A stretch of 64,000 nucleotides of DNA from Durusdinium trenchii (GCA_963970005.1 CAXAMN010001403.1:416640-480639), one strand, 5' to 3'. Positions 11,172 through 20,189 are shown, numbered from the stretch's first letter. Numbers and translations are program-made. The notes: a model not told the origin generated them from the sequence alone.

Positions 11172-11746
11172 GGTGCCAAGCAGAAGGTCTAGGAGGTGTC
11201 GATGAAATCAGTTGGAATCAAAAGGCTGAGGTAACAAGTGACGGTAAAAAGAGGTCATGATGAGAATCAGGTAAGTAAATCGTGTGGTAGCAGAAGAAGA
11301 ATCAACCAAAACCAGTCCTGTCTAGTAATAGTCGCAACCAAGCAGTAAAGCCATAAAGCATGTGGCTGTTACAGTATCAGTGGAGGCCGCTGTAAAATCA
11401 TGTGTGGAAAAGCTGAATCTGTACAAGATTGTGTCTGTAAATAAATACTTGTTGCATCTGTAGAGCAAGTGTGAGGTTGTTGTGCTGAAATGCAAAAAAT
11501 GTAAATGGTAACTCTGCATCTTTTGAATTCTGTTCAAGGTTGCAGGGTGAAACGTGATGGGTGAAACTTCCGAGTACTATTGGTCGGAGTGTAGCGATGT
11601 GTTGGGGTGTATCTTGAAGTAAAGAATGTTTGTTTTGGAGGTGAGAAGTGGTGCTTCCTGCTGTAAAGTGTGAATTGACGTGGGTTGTAGAGATATAATC
11701 CAATATAGATATAAATATGACTGAATTGTGATGTCGCTGGTAGCTC
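11172..11746 (-). other. Spacer with acceptor-like motif
   Basis: 575 bases between the RS-rich and GK-rich ORFs. It holds AATCTTGTACAG (11419) on the coding strand. On the other strand there is a consensus-looking CAGGTAAGT at 11269, which I do not interpret. No ORF of note. Confidence 0.45.
11419..11429 (-). promoter_or_regulatory. Acceptor-like motif ATCTTGTACAG
   Basis: One base different from the copies at 10032, 13100 and 14699. It lies in the spacer upstream of the GK-rich ORF. Confidence 0.5.
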
Positions 11747-13072
11747 TCATGGCGCCGGATCTTGGTCAACTTGGCGAGGAAGAAGTTGCTGTGGAGGTGG
11801 ATATGATGGTGGTTTTGGTCGTAAGGGTGTTGTCTGGGGTGGTGGTGGTTGTGATGGTTTTGTGGAAGGTGATGTTTTTGGAAGAATTCGTAGTGGCGCT
11901 GGAATCGGTGGTGTTTTCGGTGGTGGTGGCGGTAGTTGGGATGGTGTTGGATGTAGTGGAAGAGGAGCGGGTGTTGCTGCTGGAACGTTTGATGTGGTTT
12001 TGTCTGAAGGTGAATGCTGTAGAGCGAAGACGCTGTCGCTGGTGTCTTCTGTAGGTGTAAGAGGAGGTGGTTCCGTGCGGGGCGAGTCTGGTCGTGTTGT
12101 CGGAGAAGCACGTGAAGAGTGTCGAGAAGTGTGGTGTTCGGTCTGGTGGCTGGGTGAGTGAGTTCGAGTCGGTGCTGGTGAGTGTTGACGTCTTGTCCTG
12201 CAAGAGGAGCGATGGTGGGCGGATCTTGTGGATCTCTCGCGACGGTTTCTCCGTGACCGGGTAGTACGCGAGCGTCTTGTCCGAGAGCGTCTGGAGCGAG
12301 AAGTAGAGTGTTGTGATCGCCTGGGTTGTTTGCGATGTTTGGTATGTTTGGTGAGATGCTGGGGTTGTTGTGGGGAACGTGTGCTGTGGGAGTGAGGGCT
12401 GTTATGTTTGGCAATGCGAGGTGGTGATGTGCGGTCTGAATGACGTCTCGGGGCCGCAACTTGTCGCTTTTGTCTTGTGTGTCTTGAGTGTGATCTGGAG
12501 CGTTGAGGTGGTTTATGGGTGTGTTTGGCAGTGTGTGAGTGTGATGCTGCTGTGGAAGTGTGCTGCTGCCGTACTGGGAGTGGCTGTTCCGATAGTTTGT
12601 GATGTTGTGGTTGATGTGGTCGTTCATGTAATCGTATCGGGGGTCGCTTGGTAGTAAGTGAGGGTGGGGCTGTCTTGGGTTGCCTGGGGGATGGAGGTGT
12701 GTTTGATCGTTCGAAAGTGGAAGTAGAAGTCGTGTGGGTCTTGTCCAAAGTGGTGGCCAAGCGTAAAACTTGGTGTTGAAGAGTGGTTGGTATGTGTTGT
12801 AATCTGAGACATTGGTGGTAAAAAGTCTGTTGATGCTCCACGGTTGCTTTGAGCGAGGGCAACAATGTTTGGAGCTGTTGGATTCTTCCTGGTAGACGTG
12901 GGTCTGGGGTGCTGGTGTCGGATTCTGCTGAGTGTAGCTGTCGAATAGTGTCATGTAGTCGATTAAGTTGAAGGACCATCAGCCGGTTGATCTGAATGTT
13001 TGTATCTCGCAGTTGTGAAATGATTTGGGCATCCAAGGCAACGAGGTCTGTCCCAACAGGATCTGAATCCAT
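11747..13072 (-). CDS. RS-rich ORF of the retroelement
   Basis: 441 codons, unbroken, from ATG at 13072, which is 28 bases after TTCTTGTACAG. Residues 1-115 are helical in character (IISQLRDTNIQINRLMVLQL; LLPSLKATVEHQQTFYHQCL). The middle is strongly basic and Ser/Arg-rich (RSRSHSRHTRQKRQ; TSRSRRSRTRRSRTTRSRR). The end is Pro/Thr-rich. The composition is like SR splicing proteins or RNA-packaging proteins. I see no RRM. It could bind the element RNA or draw in the splicing machinery; that is inference. Because the frame overlaps a 518-codon frame, note that only this one starts with a true ATG next to the motif. Confidence 0.65.
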   Translation of the reverse strand: MDSDPVGTDLVALDAQIISQLRDTNIQINRLMVLQLNRLHDTIRQLHSAESDTSTPDPRLPGRIQQLQTLLPSLKATVEHQQTFYHQCLRLQHIPTTLQHQVLRLATTLDKTHTTSTSTFERSNTPPSPRQPKTAPPSLTTKRPPIRLHERPHQPQHHKLSEQPLPVRQQHTSTAASHSHTAKHTHKPPQRSRSHSRHTRQKRQVAAPRRHSDRTSPPRIAKHNSPHSHSTRSPQQPQHLTKHTKHRKQPRRSQHSTSRSRRSRTRRSRTTRSRRNRRERSTRSAHHRSSCRTRRQHSPAPTRTHSPSHQTEHHTSRHSSRASPTTRPDSPRTEPPPLTPTEDTSDSVFALQHSPSDKTTSNVPAATPAPLPLHPTPSQLPPPPPKTPPIPAPLRILPKTSPSTKPSQPPPPQTTPLRPKPPSYPPPQQLLPRQVDQDPAP

Positions 13073-13620
13073 CGCGATGTCGTCGTCGAGAGAAAAAAGC
13101 TGTACAAGAATGGAAGGCTGAGCTAAGTTGAACTAGCCGAGCTGCAAGTACATCAAAATGCATCAAAATGGAGACATAAAAGCGGTCAAAATCACCCAAA
13201 AGAAAAACTTGGAAACGAAAAGTTCATCCGGTTCAACAATAGGGAGACCATTCAATAGTGATTCGCATGGATGCAATGAAACGATGAATTAGACGGAATA
13301 AACTGGTCTGTACACAGTATTGGCGATGCTTCAGTGGTCGAGAGTTTGTCGTGTGTGGCAAGCGTTCAAGCAAAATGTGCACTGCTGGCGACCGATCTTG
13401 TTTTTGCTGCGCGTGTGGAAGAAAGCTGTAATGGTGTGTTGTGGGTTGGAGTCTATTGCTCGCAACTGCTAGAACGACAAAAAGCAATAAGCCAATATGT
13501 AAATATGTACGAATTGACAATAAAATACCATACAAAGGCATCAATAGTTCGGGATGTTCTTCAGCACCAAGAAGTCGTGGAAAGCACTGTCAGGACGATC
13601 ATAGACTGCTGTTGTGTATT
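13073..13620 (-). other. Spacer between Myb and RS-rich ORFs
   Basis: 548 bases. On the coding strand it holds TGTGTACAG (13308) and TTCTTGTACAG (13100). Both strands have short open frames, but none has sensible composition. Confidence 0.45.
13100..13110 (-). promoter_or_regulatory. Acceptor-like motif TTCTTGTACAG before RS-rich ORF
   Basis: Identical 11-mer to those at 10032 and 14699. The AG is 28 bases upstream of the ATG at 13072. Confidence 0.6.
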
Positions 13621-14458
13621 CTATGTCTCTTTGTCGGTCAGATCCGGAGGTTCTGTAGTCATCGTACTGGCATCTTTTGTGGCTGGAGGAGTTGCCTCTG
13701 CTTGTTGAGATGCCTTGTGTGGTGATGATGCTTCTGCTTCTGGACTGTCTGGCTGTTGAGGTGTATAAAGAATTCGCAAGACTTGCCATCGACCTTTGCA
13801 GTCAAAAGGTGTTTTGTTGAGTGCTTTTGCTATGTATTTCCAACTGGGGCGAGATCGTTTGTTGAGTTTAAAGGCCGCAAGTTTTTCATCTTCACTGGGT
13901 TCCCATCCTCCGTTGTCAGGATAGTGTGGTGAATCCGTGAGGAGGTGTGCTGGTTTGGATGGTGGTACTGGTGATGCAGGTGGTAAAGGTGTGGGTAGTG
14001 GCGGATTCGGTGGAACTGGTGATGTTTGTGGAGGTGAATTGGGCGAACTGGTGAGAGAAATCGTTGTGATTGGTGGTGTACGCTGTTTCGGGAGGTCTGT
14101 ATTGCTCTTGTGTTGGTGAGTCGCTTTGGACTTGTGGCGGTGTGGTGAAAACTGATGTGGTGAAGTGGGCGTATGTGAAGGAGAAGGTTCTGGTTTGCAC
14201 TCCATGAATGGTTTGCTTTTGGCGGGAGGCGGACTGCGGCTGCGTGAGAAGGACGGCTGTGGTTGCAGTGGAGGAGGAGTGTGTCTGGCTGGTCTTGGGG
14301 GGGGAAGGTGGAGTGGTAGTGAGTGGGTGATGTGCTTGTTGTGGTAGTTGCGGTGTAAATGGTGGAAGGTTTTGAAAAGTAGTAGCAATGGAGGTGGCTG
14401 CTTGAAGGTGTGCTAAGAGAAGCCGATGGGCAAATGCCGTGTCCAAAGGGGAAGTCAT
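13621..14458 (-). CDS. Myb/SANT-domain ORF of the retroelement
   Basis: ATG at 14458 (MTSPLDTAFAHRLLLAHLQ). The frame breaks at a run of eight C around 14287-14294: one C less gives a single protein of about 278 residues. After a long Pro/Ser-rich region it ends with a Myb/SANT-like domain: GGWEPSEDEKLAAFKLNKRS then WKYIAKALNKTPFDCKGRW. The spaced tryptophans, the acidic ED cluster and the final RW are diagnostic of this helix-turn-helix fold. Such domains bind DNA or histone tails, so it may steer insertion or regulate transcription of the element. DNA-binding proteins of this type are not usual in Penelope-like elements. The tail after the domain is acidic and Thr-rich. Confidence 0.7.
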
Positions 14459-14860
14459 CGTCGTGGTAGTCGTCGGGAGGCAAATATAGCTCGGCTGGTC
14501 GTCAGGGATCGAGCTCAATATTCAAGATAATACAAAATGGCTGCGGTGCAGGTTGCAAATCACAGGAAATCTTGCGACTCTCTTCGAAATGCTTGTGACT
14601 CTCTTCAAAAGCTTGATAACAACCAGGAATGTTGACATGCTGCAAGTCTGGAAAATTGGAAAAGTCACCGTGAAAAAGATCATGTTGTCGGCATCAATCT
14701 GTACAAGAATGACATATCGGAAGAAAAGGAAGGTGACAACGATGTGTGAGAAAATCAGAGTCAATATCATTGTCAAGCAGGCTGGCTGAGATTGTTTGAG
14801 GCTAGGTCGTCATCCAAGATACGGGGTGAAAAATGAACCTCGTGAGCTGAATAGATTGAA
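14459..14860 (-). other. Spacer between gag-like and Myb ORFs
   Basis: 402 bases with TTCTTGTACAG at 14699 and a second acceptor-like TTTTCCAG near 14650. An 84-codon open frame crosses it, but it has no ATG-led coding character. Confidence 0.4.
14699..14709 (-). promoter_or_regulatory. Acceptor-like motif TTCTTGTACAG before Myb ORF
   Basis: Third exact copy of the 11-mer, 240 bases upstream of the ATG at 14458. Confidence 0.5.
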
Positions 14861-16732
14861 TTAAATGAAACTGAGCGGTGGCTTTGCATCGCTTTTCCAA
14901 GCTATCCCTTCGATTCTGGAATGTTTGGGATGGGCCACCCAGCATTTTCCTGGGGTGTATTTTACAATCCCCTCTCCTCTGAGCAGCAAGTCATTCGCTG
15001 CGGATTCGCCACCATGAGTGACTTTCTGGCCGTGTCCATAGGCTTTGATCGTCAGAATGAGACCGCTGCGGTTCTTGGCCATGTTGGAAGCATTGAAGAG
15101 GACGCGTGCAGCTTCAGCAGCATCATGGGGCTCGTAGTTCGACAATTCAAACGCCTGACAAAAATATCCCACATTGTGAGCATCATGCAGAATGGATCGC
15201 ACGATTTCTCCTGCTTCAAGTATTGAAATGATGTTGCCCTCCTCGCTCACGTGTGCCGCAAAAATGTGTTTGATAGGTGGTATGTTCAGCGCCTCTCTCC
15301 GTGTAGGAGGAAGAATCGGGGCGTCGCCCCTGCTCGCTAATGTGGGGATTGTGAGTAGTAGGAAGGAATAATGCTCTTCTTTGTTGGTATCATCGCACCA
15401 TTTTGTGTGGGTGAGAAGTTGTAGGTCGGTAAAGTGGGTGCTGTTGAGATGAGCTGCACTGAGCACTTTGGCCACGTAGGAAAGCATGGGTTCATTTTTG
15501 ACATCAAGTGCTTGTGCGTAGCGGTTGAGCCATTGGAAGACATCCAATTGTGCTGGATCGGTGGGTGGTTGGAATGTTGGAGGAGGTAAGTTGTGAGGTC
15601 GACGTTGGACTGGAATTGCAGGTATTGGTGCTGGTGGTGGTGGTGGAGGTGACTGTTGTGTGGAGTGTTTGGGAGTGAAATGTGGGTTGGGCTTGAGTGT
15701 AATGCTGGAAGTACGGCGAGGTGGCTCTGGAGTGTGTTTTGCAGTAGCAGCTGTAGTGATGTTTTGGATGGAAGTGTGAGCTTTGTCTTGGGTGATTGCT
15801 GGTGATCGTGATGTTTGTCTGTCTGCAGGTTTGGATTGAGCTTGAGAACTAGCCACGGATTGTGTGGCGGAGCTTCGACGTCTTGGTAGTGGAGAGCGTG
15901 TGGTCCGTAGTGATCGAGTGCGGCTCCTGGATCTGGATGTAGCTTGTGATGGTGCAATGGAAGGTACGGCTGGAAAGGCTGAGTAGCGGTGGTGTTTAGG
16001 TGTGCGTGGTGGTGAGCGATCTGGGTCGCGCCAAATGCCTCTTGTAGTGCTGAGTGTGGGTGCAATGGATGGTGTTGGCTTGGCAGTGCGTGGTATGTGG
16101 TGTGGTGGCGGAGGCTGTGCGGGTGTGTTGATGGATGCTGAAGCAGGTTGAGTAGTCGCTGGTGAGGTTGTTGAGGTGTAAGGTGGTGGTGGTGGAGTTG
16201 GTGTGGTCAACTGCTGTGAAGTGATTGTTGTTGGATCAGGTGGTGGTGCTTGTAGTACATCAGGTGCTTGTAGTGGTGGTGGTTGAAAAGATGTTGTGGC
16301 AGGGGTTTGATTTGTCGTGTGTGGTGATGGAGGTAGTTGATGTGGTAGATGTGGTTGATGTAGTTGATGAGGTGGTGGTTGAGATTGAGATTGAGACTGA
16401 AGTGGCAATGTAAGATGTGTGTGAGCTTGGGATTGTGGTGATTGAGTTGTGAGATGTGGATGTTGTTGCGCAAGTTGGGTAGTGTCGAAGGGAGCCGTAG
16501 GTTGCACTGGAAAATGTGCCTGAAGTTGATGTGGTTGGATGTATTGAGCATGAGGTGGAGGTGTAATGGGCAATGGGTAGTGATGTGAGGTTGGGTGTTG
16601 CGGTGGAGTCGGTGGCAGTGTTGAAAAAGGTTGTGGTGATGCCTGTGGTGGAAATTGAATCCAATGAGGTTGTGTAGGTTGTGGTTGTGGGTGGATGTGT
16701 GGCGGCAAAGAATAGGGCCAGGGATACGTCAT
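14861..16732 (-). CDS. Proline-rich gag-like ORF of the retroelement
   Basis: 623 codons from the ATG at 16732 (MTYPWPYSLPPHIHPQPQ). The long open frame is unbroken. The first 370 residues are Pro/Gln/Thr/His-rich with an SR-rich patch (SRSRSRTRSLRTTRSPLPRR). The last 240 look globular: LDVFQWLNRYAQALDVKNEP, then LSAAHLNSTHFTDLQLLTHT, and a C-terminal GEGIVKYTPGKCWVAHPK. Being first in the transcript, long, and disordered-then-globular, it is placed like a gag protein, but I find no zinc knuckle and no known capsid signature. Directly upstream is CCGAGCAG, which could be an acceptor. Confidence 0.65.
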   Translation of the reverse strand: MTYPWPYSLPPHIHPQPQPTQPHWIQFPPQASPQPFSTLPPTPPQHPTSHHYPLPITPPPHAQYIQPHQLQAHFPVQPTAPFDTTQLAQQHPHLTTQSPQSQAHTHLTLPLQSQSQSQPPPHQLHQPHLPHQLPPSPHTTNQTPATTSFQPPPLQAPDVLQAPPPDPTTITSQQLTTPTPPPPPYTSTTSPATTQPASASINTPAQPPPPHHIPRTAKPTPSIAPTLSTTRGIWRDPDRSPPRTPKHHRYSAFPAVPSIAPSQATSRSRSRTRSLRTTRSPLPRRRSSATQSVASSQAQSKPADRQTSRSPAITQDKAHTSIQNITTAATAKHTPEPPRRTSSITLKPNPHFTPKHSTQQSPPPPPPAPIPAIPVQRRPHNLPPPTFQPPTDPAQLDVFQWLNRYAQALDVKNEPMLSYVAKVLSAAHLNSTHFTDLQLLTHTKWCDDTNKEEHYSFLLLTIPTLASRGDAPILPPTRREALNIPPIKHIFAAHVSEEGNIISILEAGEIVRSILHDAHNVGYFCQAFELSNYEPHDAAEAARVLFNASNMAKNRSGLILTIKAYGHGQKVTHGGESAANDLLLRGEGIVKYTPGKCWVAHPKHSRIEGIAWKSDAKPPLSFI

Positions 16733-17179
16733 GGCTGCTCGGCAGGTCAAAGACAGTGAAAATATGTATGTATGTATGAAAATAAATACATAAATAAATA
16801 AGGTCCGTGAGGTCGTAGAAATTGTGAAGTGTATTGAATAACCGCAATTAAAATTCTGGAAAATGGAATTAAAACTTGGAAGGTTAAAAAGATTTGAAAG
16901 GTTAAAAAGATTGGAAAGGTATGAATGGATTTCCCGGGTGAAACTCTTTCAGTTAACTCTGCAGTGGGATTCAGAAAGGATTTCAGTGAACTCTGCAGTA
17001 ATCTTCACGTGTGCTGGGTGAGACGATCCAAGCTGATTTCGAGCAGGTCAAATTCAGTCTAAGGGACTTCAGAGAAAATTCAGGAAACTTACTCCCTCGG
17101 TGAGGAGTGAACAGGTTCTTGCGGTAACGGCGCCCCGTAGGGATCACACAGCTCACCACAGTGGGAAGAAGCTGCGAAG
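16733..17179 (-). other. Leader between 5' repeat and first ORF
   Basis: About 450 bases with an A/T-rich part (a run of TATG and AATA units near 16765-16800) and a near-tandem pair AAAGATTTGAAAGGTT/AAAGATTGGAAAGGT at 16890-16920. It is the expected place for primer-binding or packaging signals; I recognise none. Confidence 0.4.
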
Positions 17180-17506
17180 ACACACTTGAGAAGGTTGCTC
17201 CGTGGAGCGTGATTTCAGGTAGCTTCGCGGTGTGCATTAGCCCTTTAAATCTAGATACTGCAGGAAACAACGTATGAGACAGCGTTGCACTGACTTAGAA
17301 ATCTCAGCGATTGAAAATCAAAATTAGTATTAAAATTGCAGGTACGTCACGGTGATCAGCCGTGATATCCTAGTCAACTGCATGGAGCTTCGTTGGCGAC
17401 AGCCATGCAGCGACTCTGTCGCCCCCTGCGTCTGTACAGAAAAGCTTGTAGGGTAGATTAGAAAAACTAGGGTAGTGTCCTTGGAAACAGGAGTGGACAC
17501 ACACAC
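17180..17506 (-). repeat. 5' terminal direct repeat of the retroelement
   Basis: Second copy of the 326-base terminal repeat. The outer edge is a longer CA run (about 17495-17510). It contains TTTTCTGTACAG (17432..17441 on the plus strand as CTGTACAGAA), close to the acceptor motif ahead of the ORFs. Confidence 0.85.
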
Positions 17507-17667
17507 ACACACTTAGACTCACACAAACAAATATATACAGCTTGCATATGTTTAGCATTAGGTGTCATCTTCCACCCCATATTGGGCCCCATATCTCTAC
17601 CCGAACAGCCGCCCGTCTCTCACGCCGGGTAAGGCCACTGTCGGCACGACCTACCCGTGCGCGGTAC

Positions 17668-17848
17668 CCGTGTCTGTCGGATCTGCCCAGCGGAGTGAAG
17701 CGCGACCGGAGCCTTCACGGAGTAGGTCTGCTTGGTCATCTTCTGTCGGATCTCCTGCTTCAAGTCCTCCACATCCGTGGTCAGCGTCACCTCGGTGTTT
17801 TCCAGCAGGCGGGCGGTCAGCGATAAGGTCGCGGGGAGGAGAGCGGTT
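17668..17848 (-). CDS. Internal exon, possible ubiquitin-like fold
   Basis: The exon lies between CGCAG and a GT donor. It reads SLTARLLENTEVTLTTDVED then LKQEIRQKMTKQTYSVKAPV and ALHSAGQIRQT. The pattern VTLTTDVEDLKQEI is like the second strand and helix of ubiquitin-like domains, but the match is short. It lies 160 bases outside the retroelement's 5' end. Confidence 0.45.
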
Positions 17849-18153
17849 CTGCGGACCTCCGGAGTCTGGAGGGGGTGTTTGGTCCCAGTTCTTCCGATGG
17901 GATCGGCAAAGACGAGGTCAAGCAACCAAAACGATGGCTTTTTTTTGATGTGTGTGTGTGATTGTCTGATTGTGTGTGTGTTTCAACAAGTTTCAAATCA
18001 ACGCCGTGAAAATGGTCAAACGTCTCGGCGCGACTGCTCAACAAGTGAAGGCCAATGAACAGGGGCTTGTGCCTTATGCACATTGCAACCGCCGAAGCTT
18101 AAGTGGTAACATGGATGTCATCCCCAATTCGTCACTGTTACTCTAGCATCGCT

Positions 18154-18618
18154 TCATCGATAATCATCGTCGCATTTGTGGTCAATCACAGGATCAAGAG
18201 CTATAGTAACACAGCCCTCCGACCGCTTGAAAAGGGAGAACAATAAACTCCTGGCACCCCCAAGGCCCCAGATCTGTAGCACAAACTCCGACCGCTCAGA
18301 AGGACCAGGTTCACCCGTGAACCTGGCTAAGCCAAGCTGCATTCGGCGGAACAACTCCTGAGGAGATGCAAAGGATTGAGGAGATCTGCATGAGTCTGGC
18401 CAAATATCATCCAACACCCTACCCGGCCCCCCTGTCGCTCCGCCCCTCGAACAAAAAACATAGGCCTTCGAGGAACGAAGATCGACCAGGGAGGGTAGGA
18501 GTGTTCCATCTGTATACAGCTGGGTGGTAGCTTTGGAGAGTAGACGATGACCACAAGGATCCCAAAGGTAGGGAAGCGTTTCAAGGTCAAGATGTTCGAT
18601 CAACTTGGGTGTGAAATC
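18154..18618 (-). CDS. Terminal exon of unknown protein
   Basis: Open from a likely acceptor (GTCAG before 18618) to a TGA at 18154, about 154 codons, with balanced composition (FTPKLIEHLDLETLPYLWDP; ELFRRMQLGLARFTGEPGPS; VLQIWGLGGARSLLFSLFKR). There is no ATG at its head, so I take it as a last exon of a minus-strand gene, perhaps the one whose coiled-coil exon is at 20.1 kb. No family recognised. Confidence 0.5.
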   Translation of the reverse strand, partial: DFTPKLIEHLDLETLPYLWDPCGHRLLSKATTQLYTDGTLLPSLVDLRSSKAYVFCSRGGATGGPGRVLDDIWPDSCRSPQSFASPQELFRRMQLGLARFTGEPGPSERSEFVLQIWGLGGARSLLFSLFKRSEGCVTIALDPVIDHKCDDDYR

Positions 18619-18659
18619 CCGTCGGAAGCTGACACATGATGAAGATTGATGAAGCAATT

Positions 18660-20085
18660 AATTGTTTAAAACCGCATTGGATTTGATAGATTTGACACAC
18701 CATGGCCGGCAAAGGAAACCTCACGAATCAATCGGCTCTCATTGCACAGGCTGGGGTACCCTAAACCACATCAATTGCACCACGGTGTCTAGACACCCAT
18801 CTATACCACATTCGATGACTCAACGAACGTCTCGAACCCTCCTTCTGCGCTCTTACAGCAGCCGCAGCGTGCTAAGCAACGGGAGACCTGAGGATGGCTG
18901 CGAAAGGGCTCTTCCCATTCAGCCACGTGACTGGTTACATCATCCTAGCCCAAAATTCCTGGAAAGAACAGCTGCTCATGTATTTGTAGGGAAGAGATCA
19001 ACTAACAATATTAACAATATGATAACATACACTTTAAAGCTCCGCTTCCACGTCCTCCTGACTGATACGAACAACATCTAGCATAGACCTACCACACACC
19101 GGTGGAGGAGCCCTGCCGAGTCAGGGCCGTGCGTACCAGTCTGCCGAAAGGTTCGTTCGTTGAGACGCGTATCTTGGTGGTGCCACGGCTGTGGTCTGAA
19201 GGGAACCTTCAAATTGAAACATCTGCCGATCCGCATCCGTTCCATGGGCTCCTCACGATCCAAACCCTAGGATATGGCAGGCCTATGCAAACCTTATATG
19301 TCCCATGATGTTCCCAGTGTTCTATATGGGACTGCTAATTTTGGCATACATGACGGGAGTTTTTTTTTTGGTGTGTTGAATGTAGGCCATATCAGTTGTA
19401 ATCCTATGGAGTGTTTGGGTATAGTCGGTCTCTTCAGATTTGTGGACCTACCTCCCGGTGACCTGGGATCAAGCGGTTTCACCTTGTAAGCTTTCAAGGG
19501 GTTGCCCCCCTTCTCCCCTCATAACCCCAGTTTTCCACGGTTTACTTCAAGCTTAGCCACTACCCTGGAAATCTCACAGTTGATCACAGTTGTATGGGCA
19601 TGTTTGGGCTCAGGAAACTAAGCGCAGTTGCCATGCTCATAGCGGACCAAGTGCAGAAATCAACCGCTTGATGTCGCTAGGGGGAACCCAAATATGTCCT
19701 GCGGCAAGTTGTCCATTCTGACTCTTGAGTTTTTTGAGTACTATATACTTGGGACCTGGCCTTCATCAACTGACAACAGAACTTGTTTGTCACCTCTTGC
19801 TGGAAATGCACACCCCCGCCAAGTTCACTGCCAGGACACAAACTCGTGCAGCCTCGATTTGCTCTTGGCCTTTTTTCTCCTCAATTCACGAGCTAAGGAT
19901 GAGAACCCAAAACTGAATCAATTGCTGGAACAAACAAAGTGGCAGTGTTATAGTCTTCTCGTTTTATTCATTACAGTTACATGTCGTATGTGCCTGCTGT
20001 TCATATATGAATGAACATGCGTCCAAAAAATGCTTCTTTCAGCCAGCGGTTTACCGCTGCATGAACCACCCAAAACGCTGAATGA
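18660..20085. other. No gene recognised
   Basis: Intron-like or intergenic. Short plus-strand frames at 18.7-19.1 kb have no splice or start context. AT-rich near 19.0 and 19.7 kb. Confidence 0.35.
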
Positions 20086-20087
20086 AC

Positions 20088-20189
20088 CCAAAATGACTTC
20101 TTCGGTCTCTTTCGAAGCGAATTGCAGCTGAAACAGCTGATTGCGCACGCTGAGAAGGGCACGCTGTTGCGCTACTTCTGATTTCTGAC
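20088..20189 (-). CDS. Coiled-coil exon
   Basis: AG acceptor, GT donor. It encodes GQKSEVAQQRALLSVRNQLF then QLQFASKETEEVILG, a charged heptad-like helix. It could belong to the stalk of the kinesin whose motor exons lie at 23.7-25.5 kb on the same strand. Confidence 0.5.

Larger units (their letters stand above)
5636..17506 (-). mobile_element. Multi-ORF Penelope-like retroelement with terminal direct repeats
   Basis: An element of about 11.9 kb, read from right to left. It begins and ends with a 326-base direct repeat, and both outer ends run into short CA/GT microsatellite tracts. In coding order it has: gag-like ORF (16732..14861), Myb/SANT ORF (14458..13621), RS-rich ORF (13072..11747), GK-rich ORF (11171..10320), coiled-coil ORF (10012..8740), GIY-YIG nuclease (8786..7509) and reverse transcriptase (7541..5991). 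A nuclease upstream of a Penelope-type polymerase matches the domain order of the permuted Penelope-like elements known from algae and protists; the extra ORFs and long leader do not. The gaps between ORFs (about 300-575 bases) hold acceptor-like motifs and no other genes I can see. The coding strand is very rich in A and C and poor in G, unlike the host exons. Five frame breaks are noted under the ORFs. I do not recognise a named family. Confidence 0.85.

Noticed and set aside
16983-17270. 95-codon minus-strand frame in the retroelement leader
   Set aside because: It starts inside the terminal repeat and has no conserved look; the leader is more likely non-coding.
18662-19081. 139-codon plus-strand frame
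   Set aside because: Composition and lack of splice or start context; it is opposite to the surrounding genes.
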